This document shows, one piece after another, positions 38,903 through 49,891 of a stretch of DNA of 64,000 nucleotides. Location of the stretch: the NCBI GenBank assembly GCA_028023455.1, contig JAQFVV010006246.1, positions 151,501 through 215,500 on the forward strand, read 5' to 3'. The stretch comes from Epiperipatus broadwayi (taxonomy: Eukaryota; Onychophora; Udeonychophora; Euonychophora; Peripatidae). Each line of letters begins with the position of its first letter. The stretch's first letter is position 1. A model generated the notes under the pieces. That model ran no database searches. It saw only the letters and a list, made by a program, of their open reading frames with translations, and was not told where the DNA came from. The translations under genes and the position numbers were made by a program.

Positions 38903-38990
38903 GTTTATACTAATTCATAATTGTGGAATATTTAATAAAGTTTTTAAATTAAGTTAATTTAGACTTAGTATTCAATGTTTTTCCAAAAGA

Positions 38991-41900
38991 TGTTGTAAAA
39001 TTAATGTATATGTTAATATCTGATTATAGTTATTGATTCAAAATACCACTATTATCTTACTATGTAAATAAATACCTATCTTTTAAACTTTGATATTTAA
39101 ATTAGAATATGATATATTTTAAATATGTATGATTATTTATTGCTGTCTTCAAGGATCTGCACCTTTAATATTAATACAAAGTACAGCATAGTAATTCACC
39201 AGTAGCCATAACATTTGATCCTGATCCATTGAAAGAATACTGAAATTCATGGATATTAGTTAACCTATTATAAAATATATTCTAATTCATGCACATGTAT
39301 AGGTGCCTATGCATACTGTATATACATATTATAAACATGCATGACATAAATATATGTCTATGTACTGCACATTTAAAAAAAAAAATTAGAGAATTAAAAT
39401 ATATTTTTATTAATATCAATTTTTTTTACATATTATTTTGAGTTACATATAACTAAGAATACTGATATTGAAATTTCATATATGAGGAATTATAGGTATA
39501 GCAAAAATATTAATCTCCAAATACATGATATCTGATAGAAATAATTTTGAGTAAATATGTATAAACATACATGAAATGTTATGTTGAGACTTAGAATGTC
39601 AAAGAATTATATTGGTTTACTGTGAGAACTTCATTCTTTAAGTCATTACAATGTTAGATACAACCAGTGTGTGACACTGCTCTCAATTTTCAATTGTCTT
39701 AATTTTATATTATTTTTTAATTGAACAGGAGTCCCTTTCAGTACCTTTTTAATTATGTCTCTATTTTGCAAAACTCTAAACTAATTGATTATAAAAAAGC
39801 TATCAACCAAATCTTAGTTAAACAAAAGTAATTCTATTTCATTTTCTGATTATATTTTTTAAATTCTTATATGAAATAATTTAACATTTATTGTAAATAA
39901 TGCTTATAACAAATTGTATTTGAAATGATATAAATATATAACAAATATATATTTTATGAGTGATATAAGATACCAATTGTAGTTGGAGTGTAACAAAATT
40001 GCATTGTAGGCATTGCAGGTTAAATAATATTTGTTTTTATGAATTAAAAAAAATGGTTCAGGAAACTTTTATTCATGCATTTAGATTAACATTAAAAAAT
40101 GTGCACTATTAATACAATAATTTCTTTAGATAATCAGAAGTATATTTGTTTAGACAAATTATGGATGTTTTAATCCATTAATTAGAACTTTCTGCACTAT
40201 CTTTTAAGTAATATTTGACCATCTGATTAGTTTATTTTAAAAAGTGCATGTGATGCTATTCTAACAATATCCTTGTTATGTCAAAATGCAAGTTGCTCTT
40301 TGTGCATCATTGACAATAAAGTTGTTGTTTATTTGATGAATCAGTATCTCTTATTTGAGAATATTTAAATTCACCTTGTATATGTAAGACTTAGGCTAAT
40401 CTTTGTGTTAAAAAAAATCTTATTAAACACACACTAATATTTTATACAACATTAAGACCTACAGTTAGATAAAATAGCAATCACTGTTTTTAATAATACA
40501 CATTAAGTTGCATAATTTCTATAAGATATACTAATCTAAATAATTTTTGTTTCAATATTATTTAATAGGCAATAAAAACCAATATATATATATATATGTG
40601 TGTGTACGTGTATTAAATATTCTATCATAAGGCAAATTAAGGAACTAAGCAATAGAATACTATAACAAAATTATATTATTAGATCATTATTCAGGATAGT
40701 TTATTATTGCTTATTATTTTTTTAATATAATTTATTCTAGTGACTAAATCACCTATATTATACATTTAAAAAGGCTGCGGCATGTCTCACCTTTTTCTCT
40801 CTACCTCAAAATGTTGACCAAGTAAATTATGTGTAATTATATGTATATATATTTAATTATATATATATATAATTTTATCATTCTAAAATGCTAGTAGTAT
40901 TCTCATCATCATTTGATTATAATTTTTTCTCTACTCTTATACATATTATCATTTAATATTTATAAGATTTGTCAAGAGAAATTCCATTTCCTAGTGGCAA
41001 TATAGTCTTCTGCGATGTTCATAATTTGGAGTTCAATCTTAAGTATACGACTTTTGAAAAAACGTTTCGTTTCCTAAATAATTTATTTTTTTCCATATAA
41101 TGTTATCTAATTAATTAACTAGTTATCCAAAATTGGTTGATCAATAAATGATGGCTATTTTTAGTTTAAAAATGAACAAGGATGGAAAACCATTGAAATA
41201 GTTAATATCTGGCATTTATCAAATCCGATGAGTAATCATTTTTTCATTGTTCTTTTTTAGAAATGGTGATGGGGGTATTGGCTATTTAAAGACTGTTTTA
41301 TTTATTTGTTCATTTATTAATTAAACAATTAGTAATTATTATTTAAAGCAAATCTATATTTTAAAATAAACGTTACAACTTAAACTAGTTAAATATTTAA
41401 TTATATAATTAAAACGTGGACATAAGCTTACAATTCAAGAAATAATCCTATTAAAGAAATTTTAATGCAGATTATAAAAGCTTTAGTCTAGCCTTAAACT
41501 GACAATTGCAGGTGTCATAAATTATTGATGAAATCTTTTAAGTAAACAAAGTAAAATATATTTAAATGTTTAAATAAATGAAAAATAAAAGGATTCTAAA
41601 TATGGTTTTTAAAAATTTATATAATACATAAAAATTTAAAGTATCAAATAAAATAAATTCAGTTATTAATTAAAATTTTTGTCAACTAATCAACAGCATT
41701 GGGAGTGTGTTTTTAGATTAAGAGAATTATAAATGACTTTTATTAGATTATGATTCGATGTGTTTTTATTTTTCATTTAAATATAAAATAACAGTAAAAT
41801 ATAAATATTAAAACATTAATCAGTAGTTTTAAAAACTTTTAAATAAAAAATAATTTACTTCTTAAATAAAAAAAACTAACTCTCGCGCAAAATATCAAAT

Positions 41901-43026
41901 CTTAGAATTTATATTCAGTACAAAGATTCTGCATATATATTTATTTTCGAAATAGATATGGTAAAGTTAACTTAGTATGAAGTTTATATGAAAATAAAGT
42001 TAAATGATTGCATTATTAAAAATCTTTTATTTTAACATTATTTAGCTAAAAAGTTTTTGTATATACTGAATCCTGATCTGAATTCCTCACCCTCCCTACC
42101 TCCCTTTTCTTAGAATCCCGAGATTCTTTCATAAATAATTATTAACGATGTCAGACTAAGTTTGCTTGGAGAAATTGTTTGACGTCACAGAAAAAATATT
42201 TATTTTATGTTGGAAAAGTTCTATGGTTGTCATATTTACCTTTAGTCTATTACCTTATGAGTATATGATTTGAAATTCGAATCAAAATGAAATATTAAAA
42301 AAAAAAAAACTTTAAAAAATTCACTTTAGATTTTTTTTAGCTAGACACAGACAATATAGGCATTTATCTAATATTAATTTATAGTTGATATATAGTTACT
42401 CTTATTTGGAAAATAGCAATCTAGATTATTCAGATTCACAATTGTAATATGAAATAATTTTTACTAATGAGAATGAAAAAAGATGACTTCACCTGTGAAT
42501 ATTTATCTGTAATTTAGTTATGCATCATTAAAATGTTTTAATTTATGTGAATAAAAAAGTGTTCTTTGCATAAATGAAAATTATTTTAATTAATACTATC
42601 ACCTACATTTAAATCTTCCTTACAAAGATGTTGTTTTGCAATACTTGTACTTTGAGATTTTGTAAGGTTCTTATTAATAAACGATAGAAATCCTGTGAAA
42701 ATAGGATAATAAAAAATAATTAATGTTTCAGTTATAGTGCAACTTATTATTCACTGATAAATATCAATAACTATTATTTAAAATTTTTACCTATATTTTT
42801 TAAACGATCAGCTATTTTTTACTATTCCAGTTTTGTAAAATTACTATCATGTTAATGGGTAAGAAAATTTGTAATTAGATTAAAAAGACATTATATATCA
42901 GACAAGCATCTGTAAGCAAATGAACTTAAATGTAATCTCTGCTTTTAGTCAAAATAATTCTCAATATCTATTTAGTTTTATTCAAAAATTGTAAACAAAC
43001 ATGCACACACACATATATATATATAT
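38991..43026. other. AT-rich intergenic sequence
   Basis: About 4 kb without recognisable genes or repeats apart from TA/CA runs (40583-40610, 40845-40875, 43004-43026). A pyrimidine tract ending in AG at 42084-42113 resembles a splice acceptor, but no open exon follows. Confidence 0.65.
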
Positions 43027-43123
43027 GATAACAGATGGCGTTCTACCAAAAACACCGTCAAGCATAGTTTTCTGTTTACATAAATGTCAGAGCGAGCATT
43101 CACTATCTCTAACTTTAATTCCA

Positions 43124-43167
43124 CTTTCAGATCATGATTTCAAGCTATTTGCTATCATCAGTGAAAG
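43124..43167 (-). ncRNA. Type I hammerhead ribozyme, unit 1
   Basis: Minus strand, 5' to 3': CTTTCA (stem I), CTGATGA, T-AGC-AAATA-GCT-T (stem II), GAAA, TCATGAT (stem III with loop), C as cleavage base, TGAAAG (stem I, perfect). All universally conserved core bases are present. Stem I can extend outward with ATTCC/GGAAT across a small internal loop, the site of the tertiary contact in natural type I hammerheads. Cleavage is predicted after C at 43130. Confidence 0.82.
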
Positions 43168-43531
43168 ACAGGAATAAGAAACTAGATCTAAACACAAACT
43201 CTGAGCATTTATGAAACAGTTTCCATTCAGCTTGGAAGCGTGAATCTTTTAGACACGTTAATGTCTTCAAACTCAGCATAGCAAGCCAGATAGCTACATG
43301 GGTCTGATCTCAGTTCAGCATTACCACATAGTAGAAGCCTCTGCAATATACATCATTGCAAGAAAGACCTCAAAGGTACATTTATGAAAAACAAAAAAAC
43401 ACAAGTTAAAAAACTTGCTAATGCTTGTATTTATGATAACAGATGGTGTTCTACCAAAAACACCGTCAAGCATAGTTTTCTGTTTACATAAACGTCAGAG
43501 CGAGCCTTCACTATCTCTAACTTTAATTCCA

Positions 43532-43575
43532 CTTTCAGATCATGATTTCAAGCTATTTGCTATTGTCAGTGAAAG
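43532..43575 (-). ncRNA. Hammerhead ribozyme, unit 2, core mutated
   Basis: Same structure as unit 1, but the first core strand reads CTGACAA. The change of G8 to A removes the general-acid guanosine position, so loss or strong reduction of activity is expected. The N7 base is C, as in unit 4. Confidence 0.75.
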
Positions 43576-43892
43576 ACAGGAATAAGAAACTAGATCTAAA
43601 CACAAACTCTGAGCATTTATGAAACAGTTTCTATTCAGCTTGCAAGCATGAATCTTTTAGACACGCTAATGTCTTCAAACTCAGCATAGCAAGCCAGATA
43701 GCTACATGGGTCTGATCTCAGTTCAGCATCACCACATAGTAGAAGCCTCTGCAATATACATCATTGCAAGAAAGACCTCAAAGGTACATTTATGGAAAAA
43801 CAAAAAAACACAAACTACTTGCTAATGCTTGTATTTATGATAACAGATAGCGTAATCAGAGTTTGTGTTTAGATCTAGTTTCTTATTCCTGT

Positions 43893-43936
43893 CTTTCACT
43901 GATGATAGCAAATAGCTTGAAATCATGATCTGAAAG
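43893..43936 (+). ncRNA. Type I hammerhead ribozyme, unit 3
   Basis: Plus strand: CTTTCA 43893-43898, CTGATGA 43899-43905, stem II 43906-43918, GAAA 43919-43922, stem III TCATGAT 43923-43929, cleavage base C 43930, TGAAAG 43931-43936. Core complete. The rest of this unit is truncated at the array centre. Confidence 0.82.
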
Positions 43937-44299
43937 TGGAATTAAAGTTAGAGATAGTGAATGCTCGCTCTGACATTTATGTAAACAGAAAACTACGCTT
44001 GACGGTGTTTTTGATAGAACGCCATCTGTTATCATAAATACAAGCTTTAGCAAGTTTTTATCTTGTGTTTTTTTGTTTTTCATAAATGTACCTTTGAGGT
44101 CTTTCTTGCAATGATGTATATTGCAGAGGCTTCTACTATGTGGTGATGCTGAACTGAGATCAGACCCATGTAGCTATCTGGCTTGCTATGCTGAGTTTGA
44201 AGACATTCACATGTCTAAAAGATTCACACTTGCAAGCTGAATAGAAACTGTTTCATAAATGCTCAGAGTTTGTGTTTAGATCTAGTTTCTTATTTCTGT

Positions 44300-44343
44300 C
44301 TTTCACTGACGATAGCAAATAGCTTGAAATCATGATCTGAAAG
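44300..44343 (+). ncRNA. Type I hammerhead ribozyme, unit 4
   Basis: Plus strand: CTTTCA, CTGACGA, stem II, GAAA, TCATGAT, C (44337), TGAAAG. The only core difference from unit 3 is C at position 7, the one base of this strand that may vary freely. That pattern supports selection on the ribozyme. Confidence 0.82.
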
Positions 44344-44599
44344 TGGAATTAAAGTCAGAGATAGTGAATGCTCACTCTGACGTTTATGTAAACAGAAAAC
44401 TACGCTTGATGGTGTTTTTGGTAGAATGCCATCTGTTATCATAAATACAAGCGTTAGCAAGTTTTTTTTTTAACTTGTGTTTTTTTGTTTTTCATATATA
44501 TATATCAGTGATGAAGTCTGACTTTTTTAGGAATGGAAACACACTTCTTTTTTAATAATATTTTTATTTCACTTGCAACAACAATTTTTATGTCATAGC

Positions 44600-44867
44600 A
44601 CCTAATATATATATATATATATAATAAATAAAGTTTGATATCTGTATTTGTTTCACAATATATGTAATATACAAATCAATATATATATCAAAATACAGTA
44701 CAATTTATATAAATTATATTCTTTTAGAAGTACTTTCGACTATACACTTTGTAGTCTTTATCAACTATATAACATTGATAAAGACTACAAAGTGTATAGT
44801 CGAAAGTACTTCTAAAAGAATATAATTTATATAAATTGTACTGTATTTTGATATATATATATTGATT

Positions 44868-44880
<13 letters not shown>
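44600..44880. mobile_element. Fold-back element with hammerhead-like arms
   Basis: Near-perfect arms (about 44660-44764 and 44775-44875) around a short centre. A further tail of roughly 45 bp precedes the left arm and TA repeats flank both sides. Right arm: TTGATAA, A, stem GACTA/TAGTC, GAAA, GTACTT. This is hammerhead order with two core changes (C3 and G8). GAAAGTACTT is also found in PLE3. Likely a PLE-related terminal fragment. Confidence 0.65.

Positions 44881-44937
<57 letters not shown>
44881..44937. repeat. TA microsatellite
   Basis: Uninterrupted TA dinucleotides. Antisense open frames here (44724-44945) are products of the repeat and the fold-back arm. Confidence 0.95.
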
Positions 44938-44938
<1 letters not shown>

Positions 44939-44994
44939 CACACATCTAGAAAAATCTGAAACTCTCTTATCTGTAAATCAGAGACTATATTAAC

Positions 44995-45390
44995 AATATG
45001 TTTTTATCTTTGAAATCCTTTTAACATTTTTAAAAGTTTTAACTGTAAATTAGATCTTAGCACTGTTTAAACTTCTTATAATTAATGAGAATGCATTAGT
45101 CAAGTTTATTCTTTCCATATATAAAAACAATTCAATTGTCGGTAAAAAAAAAATTGAAAGTCAACAGTAATTTCATACAAAAAAATAATGAATTTGAAAT
45201 GCTCATTCTAATCAGACTATGATTAGTTTAAATATAGATAATGCATTATCAATATATTTTTATCTTCCAAGTCTTTTTAACATTCTTAAAAGTTTTAACT
45301 ACAAATTAGATCTTAGCATTGTTTGAACTTCTTATAATCAATGAGAATGTGTTAGTCAAGTTTATTCTTTGCAAAAAAAAATTGAAAGTA
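44995..45390 (+). repeat. Diverged tandem duplication, period about 256 bp
   Basis: Sequence from 44995 (AATATGTTTTTATC) recurs from 45251 (AATATATTTTTATC), both running through TTAGATCTTAGCA and AGTCAAGTTTATTCTTT, with about one change in ten bases. No coding capacity. Confidence 0.8.
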
Positions 45391-45486
45391 AATTTTTTAA
45401 ATTGAATTTTAATTAAAACTTTTGAAAGTTTTAGTGAATTTTTCTTTAGAAGCACTCATTCCATTCAATACATGGACATTTCATCC

Positions 45487-45490
<4 letters not shown>

Positions 45491-45549
<59 letters not shown>
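45491..45549. repeat. TA microsatellite
   Basis: About 59 bp of uninterrupted TA. TA repeats are also the insertion context of the three LTR elements. Confidence 0.95.
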
Positions 45550-45553
<4 letters not shown>

Positions 45554-46192
45554 AAAAGTAAAACATTCTTCAAATAATCATTTCAAGGAAGAGAACTTTT
45601 CAATAATTTACTAGATCTATCAATAACATTAACGTAAACTAAAAGTTTTATTTTAAATACATATATGTAAAATAGATTTATGTTGATTTATTTTCAGATA
45701 TGAATATTTAATTATATGTATCTACTGAATTCATATTTTTTAATAAACAAAGCAGATTCTGGAAAGTCAGATATTAGATATACATATAAATATACACATA
45801 AATATATAAATATACACAAATATAAATATACACATAAATATAAATATAGCAGCCATTCATAAATGAGTAGGGCCATTCCAATACTAAAAAAACTAAATGA
45901 GTTTTGTGATTACTATACAAAACAGTCTATGAATCACAAATATTTCCACATATAGAATGTGCTAATCCTTTTTTAGTTTATTTGATATATTGTGATACTG
46001 ATTTAATTATTTAGCAGAAAATATCTTTCTGATATAATTCAACAACATTACTAATAATAGTTCTCCAATATAATTTATTATCTGTCATATTTTTCCAATG
46101 AAAACAATCAATGTTCCATCCTCATAGCATAAACAGGTTCTCTCACAATAACTATGCTCTAGTTTCCCATAAAACAGCATTTTAAAAAAATC
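45550..46192. other. AT-rich spacer
   Basis: AT-rich with an irregular ATATACACATAAATATA repeat near 45780-45850. Nothing else is recognised. Confidence 0.6.
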
Positions 46193-46549
46193 TTGCATGA
46201 TTCATTTATTCTATATATCCAATCCAGTGCAGGTATTATTTTACAATGCTCTCAGGCTGGATGCAGTGCCACATACTGCAGGGAAACCAAGGCCACTGTC
46301 CATAATAGAGCTGCTCAGCACATGTATACATACAGAAGAGCAAAAAAGAATAATGATAACTTCTCAATATTTTTCAAACATGAAAAGCAGGCCGGTCATG
46401 TGTTTGAACCCTGCAACCCCAAAATAGTGTGCTCCAAAGCCAATGATTGTAAAAGAAAGACTAAGGAGGCATATTTTATTATCAATGATAACAACACGAT
46501 CAATAGATGTGACACGTGTTTTGCTATTTCAAGAAAATTGAAAAATTAA
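46193..46549 (+). pseudogene. PLE3 GIY-YIG endonuclease fragment
   Basis: Intact 118-codon frame encoding only the endonuclease end of a PLE: GIILQCSQAGC then SATYCRETKATVHNRAAQH (GIY and YIG region with the cysteine pair), AGHVFEPCNPKIVCSKAND, KRKTKEAYFI and NRCDTC at the end. The G of YIG and the conserved GET are altered to CRE, so catalysis is doubtful. The reverse transcriptase is missing upstream, so the copy is 5' truncated, normal for retroposed PLEs. It differs clearly from PLE1 and PLE2, making a third lineage. The PLE 3' UTR follows. Confidence 0.82.
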
Positions 46550-46614
46550 TTTACATACACATTTGCATACATTATTATTTAGTAATATTACAGCAATGGT
46601 TTATAATCTATTTT

Positions 46615-46655
46615 GACCATGAATATGAGGGAAAAAACCTTGAAAGTACTTGGTC
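46615..46655 (+). ncRNA. Hammerhead-like hairpin in the PLE3 3' UTR
   Basis: Stem I GACC/GGTC, then ATGAATATGA, hairpin GGG-AAAAAA-CCT, T, GAAA, GTACT, T. The order and the 10-nt segment ATGAWTATGA are shared with PLE1 although the proteins have diverged. A ribozyme relic or a variant structure. Confidence 0.42.
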
Positions 46656-46844
46656 TAGATTAATTTAATTTAATTGTTTTTGTTACTACTGACAGCTTCT
46701 TCTTCAGTGTGTTAAAGTGCTTATATATACTAATAATAGACTCTGTGGTATCGTATTAAACAAATTGAAAAACATATTAATTGATTTTTTTTTATTTTAG
46801 CATTGAATTTTTAAATTTTTATGTGCATCCATACTGCATAGATT

Positions 46845-47830
46845 TAATATCAAAGCCTCACTTCCATAAAAGAAATTAGGCAAAATAACAGCTCTATACA
46901 CAGACAACCCTATAGTAAATATTCTGTGTTTTAATCTGTTAAAAGTTGCAATGTACTAGAGTCTGAGTTACCCTCAACACCTACGTCCACTTTTTATTTT
47001 GAAAACTACTAAAATATTTAAATTGATTTACATTCTGAAATTCATAACCATCCAAAGCAAAAGTTGTTGAAAATTGTTTTTTTAATCACTGACTGATAAA
47101 GTATATGATATAACAAACATTATACTTATAATGGTTTTGATTCTCTAATCCTTCACTGAACCTCTTGTATCTATCTGTTGATGATTAGAAACAAGCTATT
47201 CAGCAAAATCCTTGACCTTTGCTGAAAGGAATTAAAAATATTCCATAAAAATTACTACAAACTTGTCTATTTTAATTAGTTTTAAAAATTAAAACAATAT
47301 AAACATTTTTAAGATCAAGTGGCATAACTTTATATATCCACATATTTTTAAAAAATTCAAATTTTTTTAAGCTAACATATATCCACCCCATTTTTCACCT
47401 TTTTCAAGTATGTCATGAGGACCTGAAAACTTTCCAGTTTTAAGATTACAAAAAATGTTTTGACTTCATTCATTGTATATCTTTATTTAAATTTAAAAGA
47501 TTTGATAAAATGGATATATCATTATAAAGGCAGTCATCTCAATTCCTGAATTTAGTATACAAAATATGATCAAAATACTGCTTTGATTTGCTCATTAATA
47601 TCATAGTCACCAGAGAGTTTCACTTAATAGGATTGTGATGTTGTTTTTTTTATGTTCGCATGTCGCATTCAGTGCATTGAAAAAGATTAAGCAACCGTGA
47701 TCAGTAAATATCTGCACCTTCTTTGTAGTTTTAATCCACCAATCTGTTTGAGGCCTCCTTGTGAGTCATTTAATGTCTGCATTCAGACTTTTATATTTAT
47801 TATGAAATATCACATCTAATTTATTATTCT
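46845..47830 (-). pseudogene. Degraded non-LTR retrotransposon remnant
   Basis: Minus-strand LINE pieces. At about 47645-47775: RRPQTDWWIKTTKKVQIF and FFNALNATCEH, like the linker between endonuclease and reverse transcriptase. At about 46960-47066: FALDGYEFQNVNQFKYFSS, like the segment after the ADD box. At about 46848-46912: LSVYRAVILPNFFYGSEAL, like the VLPxLLYGSE region. The catalytic core between them is deleted or unreadable. Many stops. A different, older lineage than the 3.4-6.7 kb LINE. Confidence 0.68.
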
Positions 47831-47919
47831 ATTTTGAATAAAGGGTCACATATTTTTTTAAAATTAAATTACTTATAACAAGAATTTTTTTATTATTATT
47901 AAATCATACATATCCAACT

Positions 47920-48085
47920 TTTGAGCACTTGAGCACTGTGTTAAGAGAAATTTATAATAAATGCATTTTAAATCAAACTTAGTCCTTGCAAGGCCTATGT
48001 AGGCTTTGAAAGTGCTAAGCTTGATTCAAAATGCATTTAGTATAAACTTTTCTTATCACAGCATCAAAGTGCTTGAAAGTTGAAT
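47920..48085. mobile_element. Small fold-back element
   Basis: Arms 47920-47987 and about 48018-48085 are reverse complements with about 85 percent match. The centre carries CTTAG...GGCCTATGTAGGC...TTTGAAAGTGCTAAG. GAAAGTGCT recalls the PLE-end hairpins, but the CTGATGA strand is not recognisable. Likely a decayed relative of the other fold-backs. Confidence 0.6.
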
Positions 48086-48516
48086 TTATAATTGCATAAG
48101 AAAAGTTGCTACTTTATCTTTTTACATGTATGTGGTTATTTATATTAGTTATATAAGATAGAGTGGATGACTGAAGAGAGTTTGAAAGTCTGTGTTCAAA
48201 TCCTTTTTAATTACATATATAAGTAATAATTGAAATATAGATATATAGATAAAAATTATCTATTTTACTTATTATGTTTTATGTGCAAATATTTTGTTGC
48301 ATAGTTATTTTTATATGCATTAATATTATATATAAAGGGTAATAAACATAGAATTTATTCATACATTGTACTAAATTTTTTACGATGTATTGTGTGTAAT
48401 ATATATATATATAATTAGATTCCAACCAGTCACCACCTAAACATTCACAGTAAATATAGTAATCAATATTTCTCACTGTTGTCAAGGCAACCTTCTCAAC
48501 TTTTTAATATATATAT
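48086..48516. other. AT-rich spacer
   Basis: AT-rich sequence with TA runs. TGTTGTCAAGGCAACCTT near 48476 recurs as TGTTATCAAGGCAACCTT near 54517, so a short dispersed repeat may be present. Confidence 0.5.
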
Positions 48517-49872
48517 TGTACCATTTATTTATATATAAAGTACAAATTACTTTTTGATATTAGGTATTATAAAAAAAAAAAAGAGAGGAAAGAAAGAAAG
48601 CGAACACGATCTTTATTTGTTTTAGCATAATGTTTTGAAAAGAGAAAAAAAAAAACGTACAGTGAAAGTTTAGTTTTTTTTTAGAAATAAGTTAACTAAA
48701 ATAAATTCAATGTTGGAAAGTGCATATTGAATCATTGATTAAAATAGCGAAAGGAAATTTCAAAAGGCGAAAGATTGTTATCAGAAACAATTTTCTGATG
48801 GTAATTAAAAATGGCCGAAATTCTTAGCGGAAAACAGACTTTGTAAAAAAGAAAAGGAGAAGAATGTAGAAGTTTATAAAGTGGAACAAAGAAAAAGAAA
48901 GAACGTGCGCAGAGCTTCTAAAAAGAATCGAAGAGTATAAAAGGAGCGGACAGATTTGAAAAGGGGTCTTTTTACCTGGGTGTTCCAATAGTGCTGAGCA
49001 TTTGGAAGTGTTTCATATTTCTTTTAATAAAATGTGTTCACTTAGATACCAGCTGAAATCGCTCGCCATGAGTGAGTAGAACGATATCGTTTGCCGACAC
49101 TTTCTCTCGGAAAAAGTCACCTAGATCGTCCTCGTGCTACCTAAATTAGATCGGAGATTCGGAAATAAAACTAAAAGAAAAAAAACAGCTACTGTGGACT
49201 ACTCACTAACTGAATTGTACGTCGGGAAGATCGATGACCTACTTAATGTTAACTTACCGGTAAGTAAATGTACATAAATTTTTTTTACATAAAGCTTTAT
49301 GAATAATGAATTGAATTGAAATATTATCCCATAAAATTTTCTTGGATCAGAAGATTTACGAACTGAGAAATGAACCAAAATGTTGCTACAGAAAATCAGA
49401 CTAAATAATTAATACTCCAATATTCGACGTAGATTAATGAATTCATATGCACAATCCTTTCCAACGTTGTAATGTCTGTCTTAATCATAATTATTGAATG
49501 TTTGACGAGTTATAATAAATCTTTATTATTAACTTCACTTTCATTGTACGTGTCAAAAATTAATACTATTCTATGTAATTTTTTTTTACCTTTAGTTATT
49601 TAAATTAGATCGTATAATTATTACCTTACGGGCTACAATATTTGACGCAGTCTCAGTGGGTCTAACGACCCTGGCGCCCTCAAGTAGAAATTAAAAACTG
49701 GTTCTGCTCACGATTGTACCCGGTAATCATTCTAGTCCGAAGTTGATCAGGAAAAATAGCTGTGTTAAGAATTAAAATACAATTTTTTTTTATGTTGATA
49801 CAGTTTGATCAACTCACGCTCAAATATAAATTTGAGGCGTATAAGGGCCTAGTAATACGAAAAACGTTACAA
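48517..49872 (+). repeat. 5' LTR of element B
   Basis: Direct repeat of 51942-53297. It holds a strong TATA box at 48936-48943 and an AATAAA at 49026-49031, consistent with U3-R-U5 order. Confidence 0.93.
48936..48943 (+). promoter_or_regulatory. TATA box, 5' LTR of element B
   Basis: TATAAAAG followed by GAGCGGAC, identical in the 3' LTR at 52363-52370. AATAAA about 90 bp downstream could serve as the polyadenylation signal in the 3' copy. Confidence 0.6.
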
Positions 49873-49873
49873 T

Positions 49874-49891
49874 GGCGACCCAACTCGAGGC
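49874..49891 (+). other. Primer binding site, element B
   Basis: TGGCGACCCAACTCGAGG, one base after the LTR end. TGGCGACC is a common start of LTR-element primer binding sites. The tRNA was not assigned. Confidence 0.65.

Larger units (their letters stand above)
31667..38990 (+). repeat. Satellite with phased telomere-like CCCTAA blocks
   Basis: Tandem subunits of about 125-160 bp, each with a conserved AT-rich part (TTATAAATTTTACAAAAAC, then TAGGCAATTAACAGCATTGC) followed by two to five degenerate CCCTAA hexamers. Four blocks of subunits (31667-32980, 33936-34640, 36178-37170, 38056-38525) alternate with about 0.9-1 kb non-telomeric segments that also resemble each other (TTTATCTGAAATATTTA..., CACCTCACTTGTGAAGAT). 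The whole is therefore a higher-order repeat with a unit of about 1.7-2.3 kb. The last unit is shortened. Short open frames here follow the hexamers (VRVR-type peptides) and are not genes. Confidence 0.9.
43027..44493. mobile_element. Retrozyme-like array: two direct and two inverted 408-bp hammerhead units
   Basis: Units 1 (43027-43434) and 2 (43435-43838) are head to tail. After a 14-bp start of a further unit the sequence flips at about 43853: unit 3 (43857-44035, partial) and unit 4 (44036-44445, full, with extra sequence to 44493) are the same repeat in reverse complement. Identity is high, with a few substitutions per unit. Every unit contains a hammerhead ribozyme: on the minus strand in units 1-2, on the plus strand in units 3-4. 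Distance between cleavage sites is 408 (units 1-2) and 407 (units 3-4). TA repeats flank the array. Size, tandem layout and type I hammerhead match animal retrozymes, which are non-coding and yield circular RNAs. Confidence 0.85.

Noticed and set aside
42084-42113. Pyrimidine tract ending in AG as a splice acceptor of a host exon.
   Set aside because: All three frames after it close within a few codons, and no partner donor is evident.
44724-44945. Open frame with a long IYIYIY stretch.
   Set aside because: It is a translation of a TA microsatellite plus a fold-back arm.
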